Shown: piece by piece, positions 22,031 to 32,650 of the stretch
Numbering within the stretch: the stretch's first letter is position 1
How the letters are laid out: every line of letters starts with the position of its first letter
Assembly (NCBI RefSeq): GCF_000003195.3
Contig: NW_018396397.1
Span: 727,836 to 791,835, forward strand
DNA: 64,000 bases
Direction of reading: 5' to 3'
Source of the DNA: Sorghum bicolor
Taxonomy: Eukaryota > Streptophyta > Magnoliopsida > Poales > Poaceae
The notes under the pieces: generated by a model
Told to the model about the DNA's origin: nothing
The model's input: the letters and a program-made list of their open reading frames with translations, nothing else
Databases searched by the model: none
Translations under genes and position numbers: made by a program

Positions 22031-22917
22031 CTATACAGAGGTAGTCCTTTCTCCTCGAGATGGTATGTGGCGACTGAGGGATGCTAGACATCCCATGACC
22101 CTCTGCACTCCCTTTAGGTTACGGATTGGGCCCATATTTGTGATGGCCGAGACCTTTTCAGGGTTGGCTTCGATCCCTCGCTCAGACACTATGAACCCGA
22201 GGAGCATGCCTCGGGGGACCCCAAAAATGCATTTTTCGGGGTTCAGTCTGATCCCTTTAGCCCTGAGGCATCGGAATGTCTCATGTAGGTCGGCCACGAG
22301 GCCGCTTGCCTTCCTAGATTTGACTACAATGTCATCCACGTAAGCCTCTACCGTTCTGCCTATGAGGTCTCCAAAGACCTGGAGCATACATCGCTGATAT
22401 GTAGCCCCCCGTTCTTAAGGCCGAAAGGCATGGTTACGAAGCAAAACATTCCGAAGGGGGTGATGAAAGAAGTCGCGAGCTGGTCGGACTCTTTCATCTT
22501 AATTTGGTGGTATCCGGAATAAGCATCAAGGAAAGACAAAGTTTCACACCCCGCAGTAGAGTCAACTATTTGGTTGATACGAGGTAATGGAAAAGGATTC
22601 TTAGGACATGCTTTATTTAAACTAGTATAATCTACACACATCCTCCACTTCCCATTTTTCTTTTTGACTAGTACAGGGTTAGCTAACCACTCGGGATGGA
22701 ATACCTCCTTGATGAATCCGGCCGCCAGCAACTTGTGGATCTCCTCCTCGATGGCCCGACGCTTCTCCTCATCGAATCGGCGTAGGCGCTGCCTCACGGG
22801 CTTGGAGCCGGCTTGGATGTCCAAGGAGTGCTCGACGACTTCCCTCGGTATGCCTGGCATGTCCGAGGGACTCCACGCAAACACGTCGGCGTTTGCGCGG
22901 AGAAAGTCGACGAGCAC
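22031..22917 (-). pseudogene. pol: Tat-2 pol: reverse transcriptase, one frameshift
   Basis: From 22917 the frame reads FAWSPSDMPGIPREVVEHSL, WRMCVDYTSLNKACPKN, FLDAYSGYHQIKM and up to MPFGLKN. A small deletion then shifts the frame near 22410. The second frame (22387-22031) carries TVEAYVDDIVVKSRK with the catalytic YVDD, then FGVPRGMLLGFIVSERGIEANPEKV. Both catalytic motifs are therefore present but in different frames. The RT core is better conserved here than in Tat-1 (VDYTSLNK retained). Confidence 0.88.
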
Positions 22918-23707
22918 TGCTTCCTATTTAGGGTCGAGGCTCGAGCTGATCCTCGACACCTTGCCTTCAGAGGCCTCGGGGTCGAGGAAGACGAGCTTGG
23001 TCTCCTCCGCCGGCTCGAAGCTCCTGGCGTGACGCTTGGGGTTGGGGATGTCCTGGTCGCCGTCATCAAGGCTGGTGATGATGGACAGTGACTCAGCCAG
23101 TGCCTCTGCCTGCTCAATGCATTCTACGTCGCACTGGTAGGCGTGCTAGCTCGTTGTGCTGACGGTGATGATGCCGTTTGGGCCCGACATCTTGAGCTTG
23201 AGGTAAGTGTAGTTGGGGACGACCATGAACTTGGCGTAGCATGGTCGCCCCAGAATTGCGTGGTAGGTCCCTGGGAACCCGACCACGTCGAAGGTGAGGA
23301 CCTCCCGTCTAAAGTTGTCGGGGGTCCCAAAGCAGACAGGCAGGTCAATCTGCCCGAGGGGATGGGTGCGATGTTCGGCACCACTCCGTGGAATGGTGAT
23401 GCGTCATTCCTCAGCCGAGACTTGCTGATCCCCATGAGGGCCAAGGTCTCGGCATAAAAATGTTGAGGCCGCTGCCTCTATCCATCAACACCTTGGAGAG
23501 ACGAGTCTCGATGATGATGGGATCGACGATCAGTGGATAGCTCCCGGGGTTGGGGATCCGATCTGGGTGATCCTGCCGATCGAACGTGATTGCACTCTCC
23601 GACCAATTGAGGTGTGAGGGCGTGACTGGGCTGATTGCGCAAACCTCTCGGAGCTCACGCTTCCTTTGACTCGCGGTGAGGCGAGCCGCACGTCCCCAAA
23701 AGATCAA
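22918..23707 (-). pseudogene. pol: Tat-2 pol: protease, broken
   Basis: The frame runs on from gag (TASQRKRELREVCA) into VLMDRGSGLNIF. In Tat-1 the same motif is VLMDGGSSLNII, so the Gly after the catalytic Asp has become Arg. A frame change follows near 23450, and the remaining protease motifs (HAILGRPCYAKFM, TYLKLKMSG) are found in other frames. Confidence 0.8.
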
Positions 23708-26144
23708 GAGACAGTTCTTGACCTTAGGGAAGCCTTCTCCCTAGGTGTCGTCATCCTTGGGGGGCTTTCAGCGCCCTCCTTGGCTATGATGTCGGTGTAG
23801 TACCGACGCAGGATAGTGCCCTCCTCGAGGGTGTGCTTGGATGGTCCCCTATGATAGGGGCATGGCTTCTTCAACATCTCGTCGAAGAGGCTGGGGCCAG
23901 CAGGAGCCCGCTTGGGGTTATTGCGATCCGCCGCGGCGACCAGGTTGTCATCCGACTGACCCTGCTTCCCCTTGCGACCCTTCTTCTTCTTCTTGGGGTC
24001 GTGGAAGCCCGAGGCCTCGGTGGTCTCAGCCTTCTGTTTCCCCTTGGCTGCGCCATCAGAGAAAATCGCACCAACTGCCTCTTCGCCTGAGGCAAAGTTG
24101 GTGGCAATGTCGAGCAACTGACTAGTGCTCGTGGGGGTCTTGCGACCGAGCTCATGCACCAGCTCCTTGCAGGTGGTGCTGGCAATGAAGGCCCTGATGA
24201 CGTCGGGGTCTGTGATGTTGGGGAGCTCGGTGCATTGTTTGGAGAATCACCTGATGAAATCTCGGAGGGACTCATCAGGCTTCTGCCGACAGCTCCTGAG
24301 GTCCTAGGAATTTCCGGGACGCACCTATGTGCCCTGGAAGTTCCCGATGAAGATCCTGACTAGGTCGGCCCAGCCATAGATCATGCGCTCAGGGAGATGC
24401 TCTAGCCACGCTCTGGCCGAATCAGCCAAGTGCAGTGGCAAATTCGGATGATGAGCAGGTCATCGTCCGCTCTGCCTAGCTGGCATGCTAGGCGGTAGTC
24501 CACTGCCAGAGCTCGGGGTTGGTTTCCCCTGAGTACTTGGCGAGGTTGGCAGGCTGTCCGAACTGGGCTGGGAACTTGGCCCTGCGGATGGCTTCGCTGA
24601 AGATGCGGGGACCCAGAGGCTCCAGCGACGTGCTGCGATCGTGGTTGGGGTCGTACCTCCCGCCTCAGCGCGGTCGATAGCGCCGAGACTTGGCCTCGTC
24701 CCTGTCACGTCGTCTGGCCTCAAGAGTGGCCCGAGCGTCCACGTTGGTCCCAACACGCTCGTGGACAGATGGGGCTTTGCGGCCCCCTTGAGGATTGGGG
24801 GGCGGTGGGCCCTGTATTGTTGGCGCCTTGTTAGGGGGTTGATCCCTTGGGCGTCTCATTCCGTGGGACTGTGCTGTAGAACTTTCTGCGTTTTGTACCA
24901 CGGCCTGCTCTAGGAGTCCACGCAGCCCCTGGCGCACCGTCCTCCCCTTGGGAGTCGATGGCTTGGGAATCGCTCTGAGGAGGCGTGCGGCGGCCATGAC
25001 GTTCTGGCTGGCTGTGCTGAAGACTGGGGGATCGTCCCCCCCTTCACCCTCGATGATGCGGCGGTTGACGTCCCGGGCACGGCGTCTAGCCTCGCCTCCA
25101 TCCCCGCGGGCAGACTAGTCTTGCACCAGGGTCTCGCGCAGTTGACGGAGAAGTACACGCTCCTCTTCGAGCCTGGCCTCCAGCTCGTTGAGCTGCTCGA
25201 GGTCAGGGCGTCGAACTTCTGCAGGGGCTGATGCGGCCCCGTGTGCTCCAGGGTGGTTCCCGTGAGTCATGTTGGGAGGCGGAGTTGCGTTCCTCCACTC
25301 AGAGGGCCCTGCACCCCCTTGAGCGTTAGTGGGCACCCCTCCAACCTCGAGGTTGAAACACTCTCGCGACGGATCGTAGCCGTCGTCGTCGGAGTCAGAG
25401 TTACCGAGGCAGTAGTTGCTAGCCTCAAGAAAGCGCATGAAAGTTTTCGGATCACCGCAACTGGAAAAATCAGCGCCAGTCCATTCATCTTCTCCTGAGG
25501 TGGGATCCTCAGGGTACGACGAAACGGGTGGTGTAGTAATAAGGTCTAGAGTAGACCTCAGGTGATGCCCTAGAAGGTCCGCATACGCACTTAGCGAGGT
25601 GCTCGCGGAAGAGGCATAGGTGGCGGCTGTGCTCCTGAACACAAAAGGGAACTCAGAAGATGTAGCCGTCTTTCCTCCATCCATGGGTGGAGGGTGACGA
25701 GAAGTCGAGGCCCCCGGATCCTTCTTCTGAGGAGGAGGTGGGAGCCGTGCTTTGCCCTTCGATCAGGGCGGTACAGGAGGTCGTGAAGTCCCCCTGTCGG
25801 TCCGTGGAGCAGAGCTTGATGCTCCACGAGCCCTTCCCTTGGCGCCTCGTGGGCCAGAAGAATGGGCGATCTGGTGAGGGATATGCGGGGGGAGGGCCTG
25901 ACGGGCTCTTGCCTCGATGGTAGGGTCAGAGATTCTAGACCTCTGACGCCCACGCCAGGCTCCCCCTACATGATGCCCCGAGCGCCTCCCACGCATTGGC
26001 TGCGGTGGGATCGGCTCGGGGCGGGGCTTGGCGTCATCACGTGGTGGAAGGAGGACCATGTCATAGCCGGAGCCAAGCAACATGAACTCTAAACTCCTAA
26101 ACATCATGACGGGCCAAGGCGGAGTGGGCGGAATCCGTCTGCCA
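23708..26144 (-). pseudogene. gag: Tat-2 gag, heavily broken
   Basis: N-terminal pieces (about 26140-25763 and 25684-25118) match the layout of Tat-1 gag: basic/proline-rich start, an acidic SDSDDDGYDPSREC motif like the DSETDSYDPTREC of Tat-1, and the coiled coil LEARLEEERVLLRQLRE. A TAG follows at 25115-25117. The central Gag core (24650-24160) is in pieces with several stops. The C-terminal part (24159-23704) is open and has a lysine-rich tract and the knuckle-like CPYHRGPSKHTLEE, in which the last Cys seen in Tat-1 is missing. The start is uncertain: an ATG near 26144 is out of frame with the downstream segment. Confidence 0.75.
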
Positions 26145-26189
26145 TCCAGGCTTTCCCTAGTAGGGAAAGGAGAATACAACGCAGAAGGC

Positions 26190-26208
26190 CCCTACCTGGC
26201 GCGCCAAC
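26190..26208 (-). promoter_or_regulatory. Tat-2 primer-binding site
   Basis: The minus strand reads TTGGCGCGCCAGGTAGGGG, identical to Tat-1, abutting the LTR at 26209. Confidence 0.8.
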
Positions 26209-27187
26209 TGTCGGCGTTTAGACTCGTCGTGTAGGCACTAACGAGTATAAGTCTGCGTGTCTATCGAAACCCGGATGGTGATGCAAGTGGAACACATAGA
26301 GTTATACTGGTTCGGGCTAAAGATGCCCTACGTCCAGTGTGAGATCGGGGGTCTGTATTGCCTTGCACCCAAAAGTGCTTGTAGTAGGGGTATACAAGCG
26401 GGTCGCGAGAGAGGGCTAAGTCCCAGGTCTCGACTTTGTGTAGTGGACAGAGCGCTATTTGCTACTCTGGAGTGTGCGTGGTCTTGGCTTGAGTTCTTGT
26501 ATTGTGGGTTTGTGTCGTGAGTCTGCTTTGGATGTGAGCCCTGGCTCCCCTTTTATAGTCTTAAGGGGACACAGGGTTTTTACATGTGTTAACCGGTGAT
26601 CTCCTTCTGGTGAACGCTAAAGCCACAGTCCTGACCCTGTAGAGGCTTGCCCATCCCGTCCTTGGGGCATGGCTGACAGCATGGTTGCTCCTGTGGAGGG
26701 TTGCCGTGCCCTATTGAGATCGTGGGGGTCGGATCGGTGATACTGCTGTATGTCCTGTAACAGTAGGAGAAAGACAGCCAACAGTGGCACAGGTTAATCT
26801 CTTCCATACCTCTTTTACTGTGAGGCGGTACATCACAGTGAAAGAGGTAAGGTTGTATAGTGAAAGAGGTAAGGCTAAACAGTAGCTGGGGTGGTTGCAA
26901 CAGTCGCTGCCGTGCCCTACCGCGGTATGGGGATCACAGTGCATGTCATGTCGACGGTACGGCCACCGTGTGTTGGAAGCCTGGCTCCAAGATGGGGGCT
27001 CCAGCGAGGTGGTGTTTGCGCCCAAGCCCAAGAGGGGTCGGGCGAGGCGGAACTTGCGCCCGAGGCCAAGGGGTCGGGTGAGACGAAACCTGTGCCCGAG
27101 CCCTGGTGATCTTGGGTGATCTGCCTTGTCCATTTTTTGTGATTTTTATTTGTCTGATTTGGGTATCCCTTTTTATGGTACCCAACA
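26209..27187 (-). repeat. Tat-2 5' LTR (right copy, 979 bp)
   Basis: TGTCGGCG...ACCCAACA, the same length as the left LTR. This copy carries the gag-pol promoter. Confidence 0.95.
26550..26558 (-). promoter_or_regulatory. TATA box of Tat-2 LTR promoter
   Basis: CTATAAAAG on the minus strand, followed by GGGG, lies about 340 bp before the primer-binding site. The same element is present in the left LTR. Confidence 0.65.
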
Positions 27188-29976
27188 CATATGACACACA
27201 TCATCTAGGAGTTCCATTGGGTGCGTCCAAATTGATTTCTAAGCATATGGTATGTTCCTTGCAAATCATGCACCTATCTTGCATCAAGATTAGCACTATC
27301 TCCAAATAGATCAAACCCAGCTTCCACTTGAGCCTCTTCACCGAAGTACCAACAGGTGCTTCCAAAATGGTTTCTTAGACTATGGTGCATTAGGCGCAAA
27401 CCAAGCACATATCTTGCACCGAAACTAACACTATTTCTAAATAGACCAAAGCGAGATTCCATATGACACACATCATCAAGGAGTTCCATCGGGTGCATCC
27501 AAATTGATTTCCAAGCATATGGTATGTTTCATGCAAACCGTGCACCTATCTTGCATCAAGATTAGCACTATCTCCAAACAGACCGAACCAAGCTTCCACT
27601 CGAGCCTCTTCATCTAGGAGTACAAACCGGTGCGTCAAAAATGGTTTCTTAGATTATGGTGCATTAGGCACAAACTATGCACCTATCTTGCACCAAAACT
27701 AACGTTGTCACCAAACAGACCGAAGTGAGATTCCATATGACACACGTCATCTAGGAGTTCCATTGGGTGCGTCCAAATTGATTTCTTAACATATGGTATG
27801 TTGCATGCAAACTGTGCAGCTATCTTGCATCAAGATTAGCACTATATCCGAACAGACCAAACCGAGCCTCCACTTGAGCCTCAACTATGAGTACCATCGG
27901 GTGCGTCTAAAATGGTTTCTTAGCCTATGGTGCATTAGGCATAAACCATGCACATATCTTCTACCAAAACTAAAACTGTCTCTAAACGAACCGAAGCAAG
28001 ATTCCATATGACACACATCATCAAGGAGTTATATCAGGTGCATCCTAATTGATTTCTGAGCATATCGTATGTTCCATGCAAACGGTGCATCTATCTTGCA
28101 TCAAGATTAGCACTATCTCCAAACAGACCAAACCGAGCTTTCACTTGAGCCCCTTGACCTAGGAGTACCATCGGGTGCATCCAAAATGGTTTCTTATCCT
28201 ATGGTGCATTAGCTGCAAACTGTGCACCTATCTTGCACCGAAACTAACACTGACTCTAAACGGACCGAAGTGAGATTCCATATGACACATGTCATCTAGG
28301 AGTTCCATCTGATGCGTCCAAATTGATTTCTAAGCATATGGTATGTTCCATGCAAATCGTGCACCTATCTTGCATCAAGATTAGCCCTATCTCTAAACAG
28401 ACCGAACCGAGCCTCCACTTGAGCCTCTTCACCTAGGAGTACCAACAGGTGCTTCCAAAATGGTTTCTTAGTCTTTGGTGCATTAGGCTCAAACCGTGCA
28501 CATATCTTGCACCGAAACTAATACTATCTCTAAGCACACCAAAGAGAGATTCCATATGACACACGTCATCAAGGAGTTCTATTGCGTGTGTCCAAATTAA
28601 TTTCTAAGCATATGGTACGTTCCATGCAGACCGTGCATCTATCTAGCATCAAGATTAGCACTATCTCCAAATAGACCAAACCGAGCTTTCACTTGAGCCT
28701 TTTACCTATGAGTACCATCGTGTGCGTCCAAAATGGTTTCTTAGCCTATGCTGCATTATGTGCAAACCTTGCACCTATCTTGCACCGAAACTAACGTTGT
28801 CTCCAAACAGACCGCAGCAAGATTTCGTATGACACACATCATCTTGCAATTCCATCATGTGTGTCGAGATTGATTTCCAAGCATTTAGTATGTTCCATGC
28901 AAACCGTGCACCTATCTTGCATCAAGATTAGCACTATCTCCAAAGAGACCGAACCAAGCATCCACTTGAGCCCCTTCACCTAGGAGTACAAACAAGTGCG
29001 TCCAAACTGGTTTCTTAGACTATGGTGCATTAGGTGCAAACTGTGCACCTATCTTGCACCGAAACTAACAATGTCTCCAAATGGACCAAAGCGAGATTCC
29101 AAATGACACACATCATCAAGGAGTTTCATCGGGTGCATCCAAATTGATTTCCAAGCATATGGTATGTTCCATGCAAACCATGCACCTACCTTGCATAAGG
29201 TTTAGCACTATCTCCAAACTGACCGAACCAAGCTTCCACTTGACCCTCTTCACCCAGCAGTACCAAATAGTGCGTCCATCATGGTTTCTTAGACTATGGT
29301 GCATTAGGCGCAAACTGTGCACCTATCTTGCACTAAAACTTACAATGTCTACAAATGGACCGAAGCAAGATTCCATATGACACACGTCATCTAGGAGTTC
29401 CATTGGGTGCGTCCAAATTGATTTCTAAGCATATGGTATGTTCCTTGCAAATCATGCACCTATCTTGCATCAACATTAGCACTATCTCCAAATAGATCAA
29501 ACTGAGCTTCCACTTGAGCCTCTTCACCAAAGTACCAACAGGTGTTTCCAAAATGGTTTCTTAGACTACGGTGCGTCAGGCGCAAACCATGCACATATCT
29601 TGCACCAAAACTAACACTATTTCTAAACAGACCAAAGCGAGATTTCATATGACACACATCATCAAGGAGTTCCATCGGGTGCATCCAAATTGATTTCCAT
29701 GCATATGTTATGTTCTATGCAAACCGTACACCTATCTTGCATCAAGATTAGCACTATCTCTAGACAGACCGAACCGAGCTTCCACTTGAGCCTCTTGATA
29801 TAGGAGTACTAACAGGTGCGTCAAAAATGGTTTCTTAGACTATGGTGCATTAGGCACAAACTATGCACCTATCTTGCACCAAAACTAACATTGTCTCTAA
29901 ACAAACCAAAGCGAGATTCTATATGACACACGTCATCTAGGAGTTCCATTGGGTGTGTCCAAATTGATTTCATAAC
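27188..29976. repeat. Centromere-type satellite, segment 2
   Basis: This is the same dimeric A/B satellite, continuous with segment 1 once Tat-2 and one CATAT are removed. The first five bases are the right copy of the Tat-2 target duplication, and 29972-29976 (ATAAC) is the left duplication of the next element. Subunits differ from one another by scattered substitutions. Confidence 0.92.
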
Positions 29977-30807
29977 TGTAAGGACCTTGATGTCGCCTAG
30001 AGGGGGGGTTGAATAGGCGTATCTAAAAATTTCTACACAACTCAAAGTCACTTGTCAGCAACTATCGGAAGTGATGACAGTTTAGGTCGGAACTTCCGAC
30101 GTCGTCAGAAGTTCCAACGCAAACTGTCAGAAGTTCCGACGCCTATGGGAAATGAACTACAAGTGCTTAAATGAACTTTGTGAAGCCAATAACTTACAAC
30201 CCCACTTCCTAGTGGTAAGATGAAGTTATCCAAGTGCTTCCTTGACCTTAGAGAGTCACCAATTTGTAGATCGGGACCAAACCCTAGAATCAAAGATAAA
30301 CAAGTAGAAAGCAACACAAATAGCAAGAACACAAAGCGACAAGGTATTTATCCCGTGGTTCAGCTCGCCACCAAGGCTTGCCTATGTCCACGTTGTTGAG
30401 GAAGCCACACAAGCTTTTCGGGTCTCTTTCAACCCTATCCTCGTTCTCAAGTCAAGAGAGCAATCTCTTGAGATGAGGGGTGATTTCACTAGATGATTTG
30501 AGTGATTACAAACCTCCCGGGGCTACCACATAAGTTGGAAGCTCCACGGGCAACGCCTAGCCGGCTAGGAGCCTTGCTCCAAGAGTAACAAACACAAATC
30601 CAACTGGCTTGACGAAGAAATCAAGTGCTCAAGCTTTGCTTTGATGTTTCTCTCACCAAGAATCCTTCTCTCACTCAATCCCTTGCAAGATTTGAAGTTA
30701 GGAGCAAAGGGGATAGAAGAGAGGAGCTTTTGGGAGCTAGAGAGGTGCCTTGGCTGAAGGTTTGGTCGAGTGGAAGAGTGAGCCAACGGTTAGAAGTGAG
30801 GAGACAA

Positions 30808-30816
30808 CTATTTATA
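30808..30816 (-). promoter_or_regulatory. TATA box in Sirevirus-like LTR
   Basis: The minus strand reads TATAAATAG. The matching site in the right LTR, which would drive gag, is at 39131-39139. It lies directly downstream of the repeated palindrome array. Confidence 0.55.
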
Positions 30817-30839
30817 CAAGAAGCTGAAAACTAACCGTT

Positions 30840-31256
30840 CAGATCTACGTCGGAAGTTCCGACGTGGATCTCGGGACTTCCGACATACACTAAAAACACT
30901 ATTCACCTTAGTCAGAAGTCTGCACAAACCAGTCAACGTCATCAGTTCCGACATACGTCATCAGTTCCGACGCGTGATCAGTTATGACATACGTGATCAC
31001 TTCCGACACGTCATCAGTTCCGACGTACGTCGGGACTTCCGACACAAGCGCGAGCAGAGGTAGCAAGAGGGCCAGGTGTCGGGACTTCCGACGAACGTCA
31101 TCACTTCCGACATGCGTCATCAGTTCCGACGCGCGTCGGGACTTCCGACGCAAGCGCGAGCAGAGGTAGCAAGAGGGCCAGGTGTTGAGACTTCCGACGA
31201 ACGTCATCACTTCCGACATACGTCATCAGTTCTGACGTGCGTCGGGACTTCCGACA
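30840..31256 (-). promoter_or_regulatory. U3 array of GTCGGAAGTTCCGAC-type palindromes with 106-bp direct repeats
   Basis: The stretch holds about 14 copies of TTCCGAC, mostly alternating with ACGTCATCA. It includes a perfect 19-bp odd palindrome near 30846 (ACGTCGGAAGTTCCGACGT) and two 106-bp direct repeats (31028-31133, 31134-31239). On the element strand the array ends just upstream of the TATA box, which is where enhancers sit. CCGAC is the core of the plant DRE/CRT site and TGACGT is a bZIP core; regulation through them is inference only. The other LTR has the same array (39163-39579). Confidence 0.6.
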
Positions 31257-32383
31257 CCACAAGTCTTAAAAAACTATTCTACGTGCTCGTGAAGTGCTAG
31301 AGTGTCTCTCTTTTGATTTAGTTTTAATACTTGAGCACTCTATCTTCCTCAGACCAACTAAATTTGCATCCCTCTTTATAGTACGACATATCCTAAACTC
31401 AAGATCAAAAGTATATAACCAATTTAACCTCTTGAGTCTTCAATGTCTTCATATGTCACTTCTCACTATCACTTCATTAGGGATGCAATTAACTTTGTCT
31501 CCTCTCTTTGAGTAAATATATCTTGAGCATGTGACTTGAATCATTTCAACACATATGAGTTCAATCCGTGGCTTCAAGTCACTTCCACTAATGATTTGAT
31601 CCTCAACACAATATGACTCCTCATAGCTCAATTAGTACCTCGACTCAATGCAAGTACTCTCTTCTTCACCTTAGCCATGGTACCTCGGTCTACAAGCCAT
31701 TGCTTGCCCTTCACCTTTGCTTAGTCCCTCAAAGCACTTTCTTTGCTATCTTCACCATATCGAGCCATACTCAAGTCACATCATGTTAAGCATCCATTGA
31801 AAAACCCTTTCTTCAATATTGTGATCCTTGCTTGAATATCTTCTTGATATAAGTGTTGATATCAATCAAGCTTCAGTTTATAACAATACACAACTTTGGT
31901 CTTCATTTGAACATTATGTGAAATACCATCAAGTTTGCTTTCTTGTTGAACCTTTGATACACTTAGCAAACTTATTAGACCTTTAACTGTGTTGTCATTC
32001 AATTCACCAAAACCCACTAAAGGGCTAGATGCACTTACAATCTCCCCCTTTTTGGTGATTGATGACAACACAATTAGAGCTTACAAGAGATTGATAAATA
32101 ATAAGATTTTGAATCTTCTGATATAGTGAGCTCCCCCTAAATGTGTGCATTGAATAGAATTCAAATTTTGGCCTCACATGCCAAATGCACATATTTAATA
32201 AAAGGTGTGGAAACTCTTATATATCTTAGCATCCGTGGGGTGCAAGGTGTCATCATGATAGACGTGATGCTCATGACAATTTATGCACTTCAGAGAAAAA
32301 TAAGCAATACATCATTCAAGGCATGAATATCACACACTAGCATAAATGGTCCTTATCAAGAGCATCAATTTAAACTATCTTTG

Positions 32384-32550
32384 CACATTCCACCTCAGCA
32401 AGGGAAGCCCTTCAGATTGTATTTGTCTACCGATGGGATGGTCATCGGTTCGGCTTTAATTCAAGAATTTGAAGGGAAGGAACGTGTGATTTACTATTTT
32501 AGCAGGAGATTAGTTGATGCTGAGACCAGGATTCGGCCATTGAAAAGTAA
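32384..32550 (+). pseudogene. Foreign Ty3/gypsy RNase H fragment beside the gap
   Basis: On the plus strand, opposite to the host element, the frame reads IPPQQGKPFRLYLSTDG, IGSALIQEFEGKERVIYYFS and RRLVDAETR. This is the start of an RT-linked RNase H domain of a gypsy element. It breaks off at the N run. It is unrelated to copia pol and unlike the Tat-1 or Tat-2 copies. It is either a nested insertion hidden by the gap or a mis-scaffolded piece. Confidence 0.8.
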
Positions 32551-32650
32551 NNNNNNNNNNNNNNNNNNNNNNNNNNNNNNNNNNNNNNNNNNNNNNNNNN
32601 NNNNNNNNNNNNNNNNNNNNNNNNNNNNNNNNNNNNNNNNNNNNNNNNNN
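32551..32650. other. Assembly gap (100 N)
   Basis: Exactly 100 N in a row, a conventional filler of unknown true length. Sequence on the left is gypsy RNase H; on the right it is AT-rich noncoding sequence of the Sirevirus-like element. Confidence 0.99.

Larger units (their letters stand above)
13530..27187 (-). mobile_element. Tat-2: complete but decayed Ty3/gypsy Tat-lineage element
   Basis: The element is 13,658 bp with two 979-bp LTRs, TG...CA ends and a CATAT target duplication in the satellite. Reading the minus strand from the right: LTR, primer-binding site, gag, protease, RT, RNase H, second RNase H, integrase, then a spliced plus-strand gene, polypurine tract and LTR. Its LTRs are unlike those of Tat-1, so it is a separate family with the same design. 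By eye the two LTRs differ at roughly 35-40 positions plus two single-base indels. gag and pol have many stops and frameshifts. Confidence 0.95.
29977..32039 (-). repeat. Sirevirus-like 3' LTR (left copy)
   Basis: It starts TGTAAGGACCTTGATGTCGC and ends AGATGCACTTACA, and matches 38302-40361 throughout. On the element strand it is the downstream LTR, preceded by the purine run AAAAAGGGGGAGAT. Confidence 0.93.
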
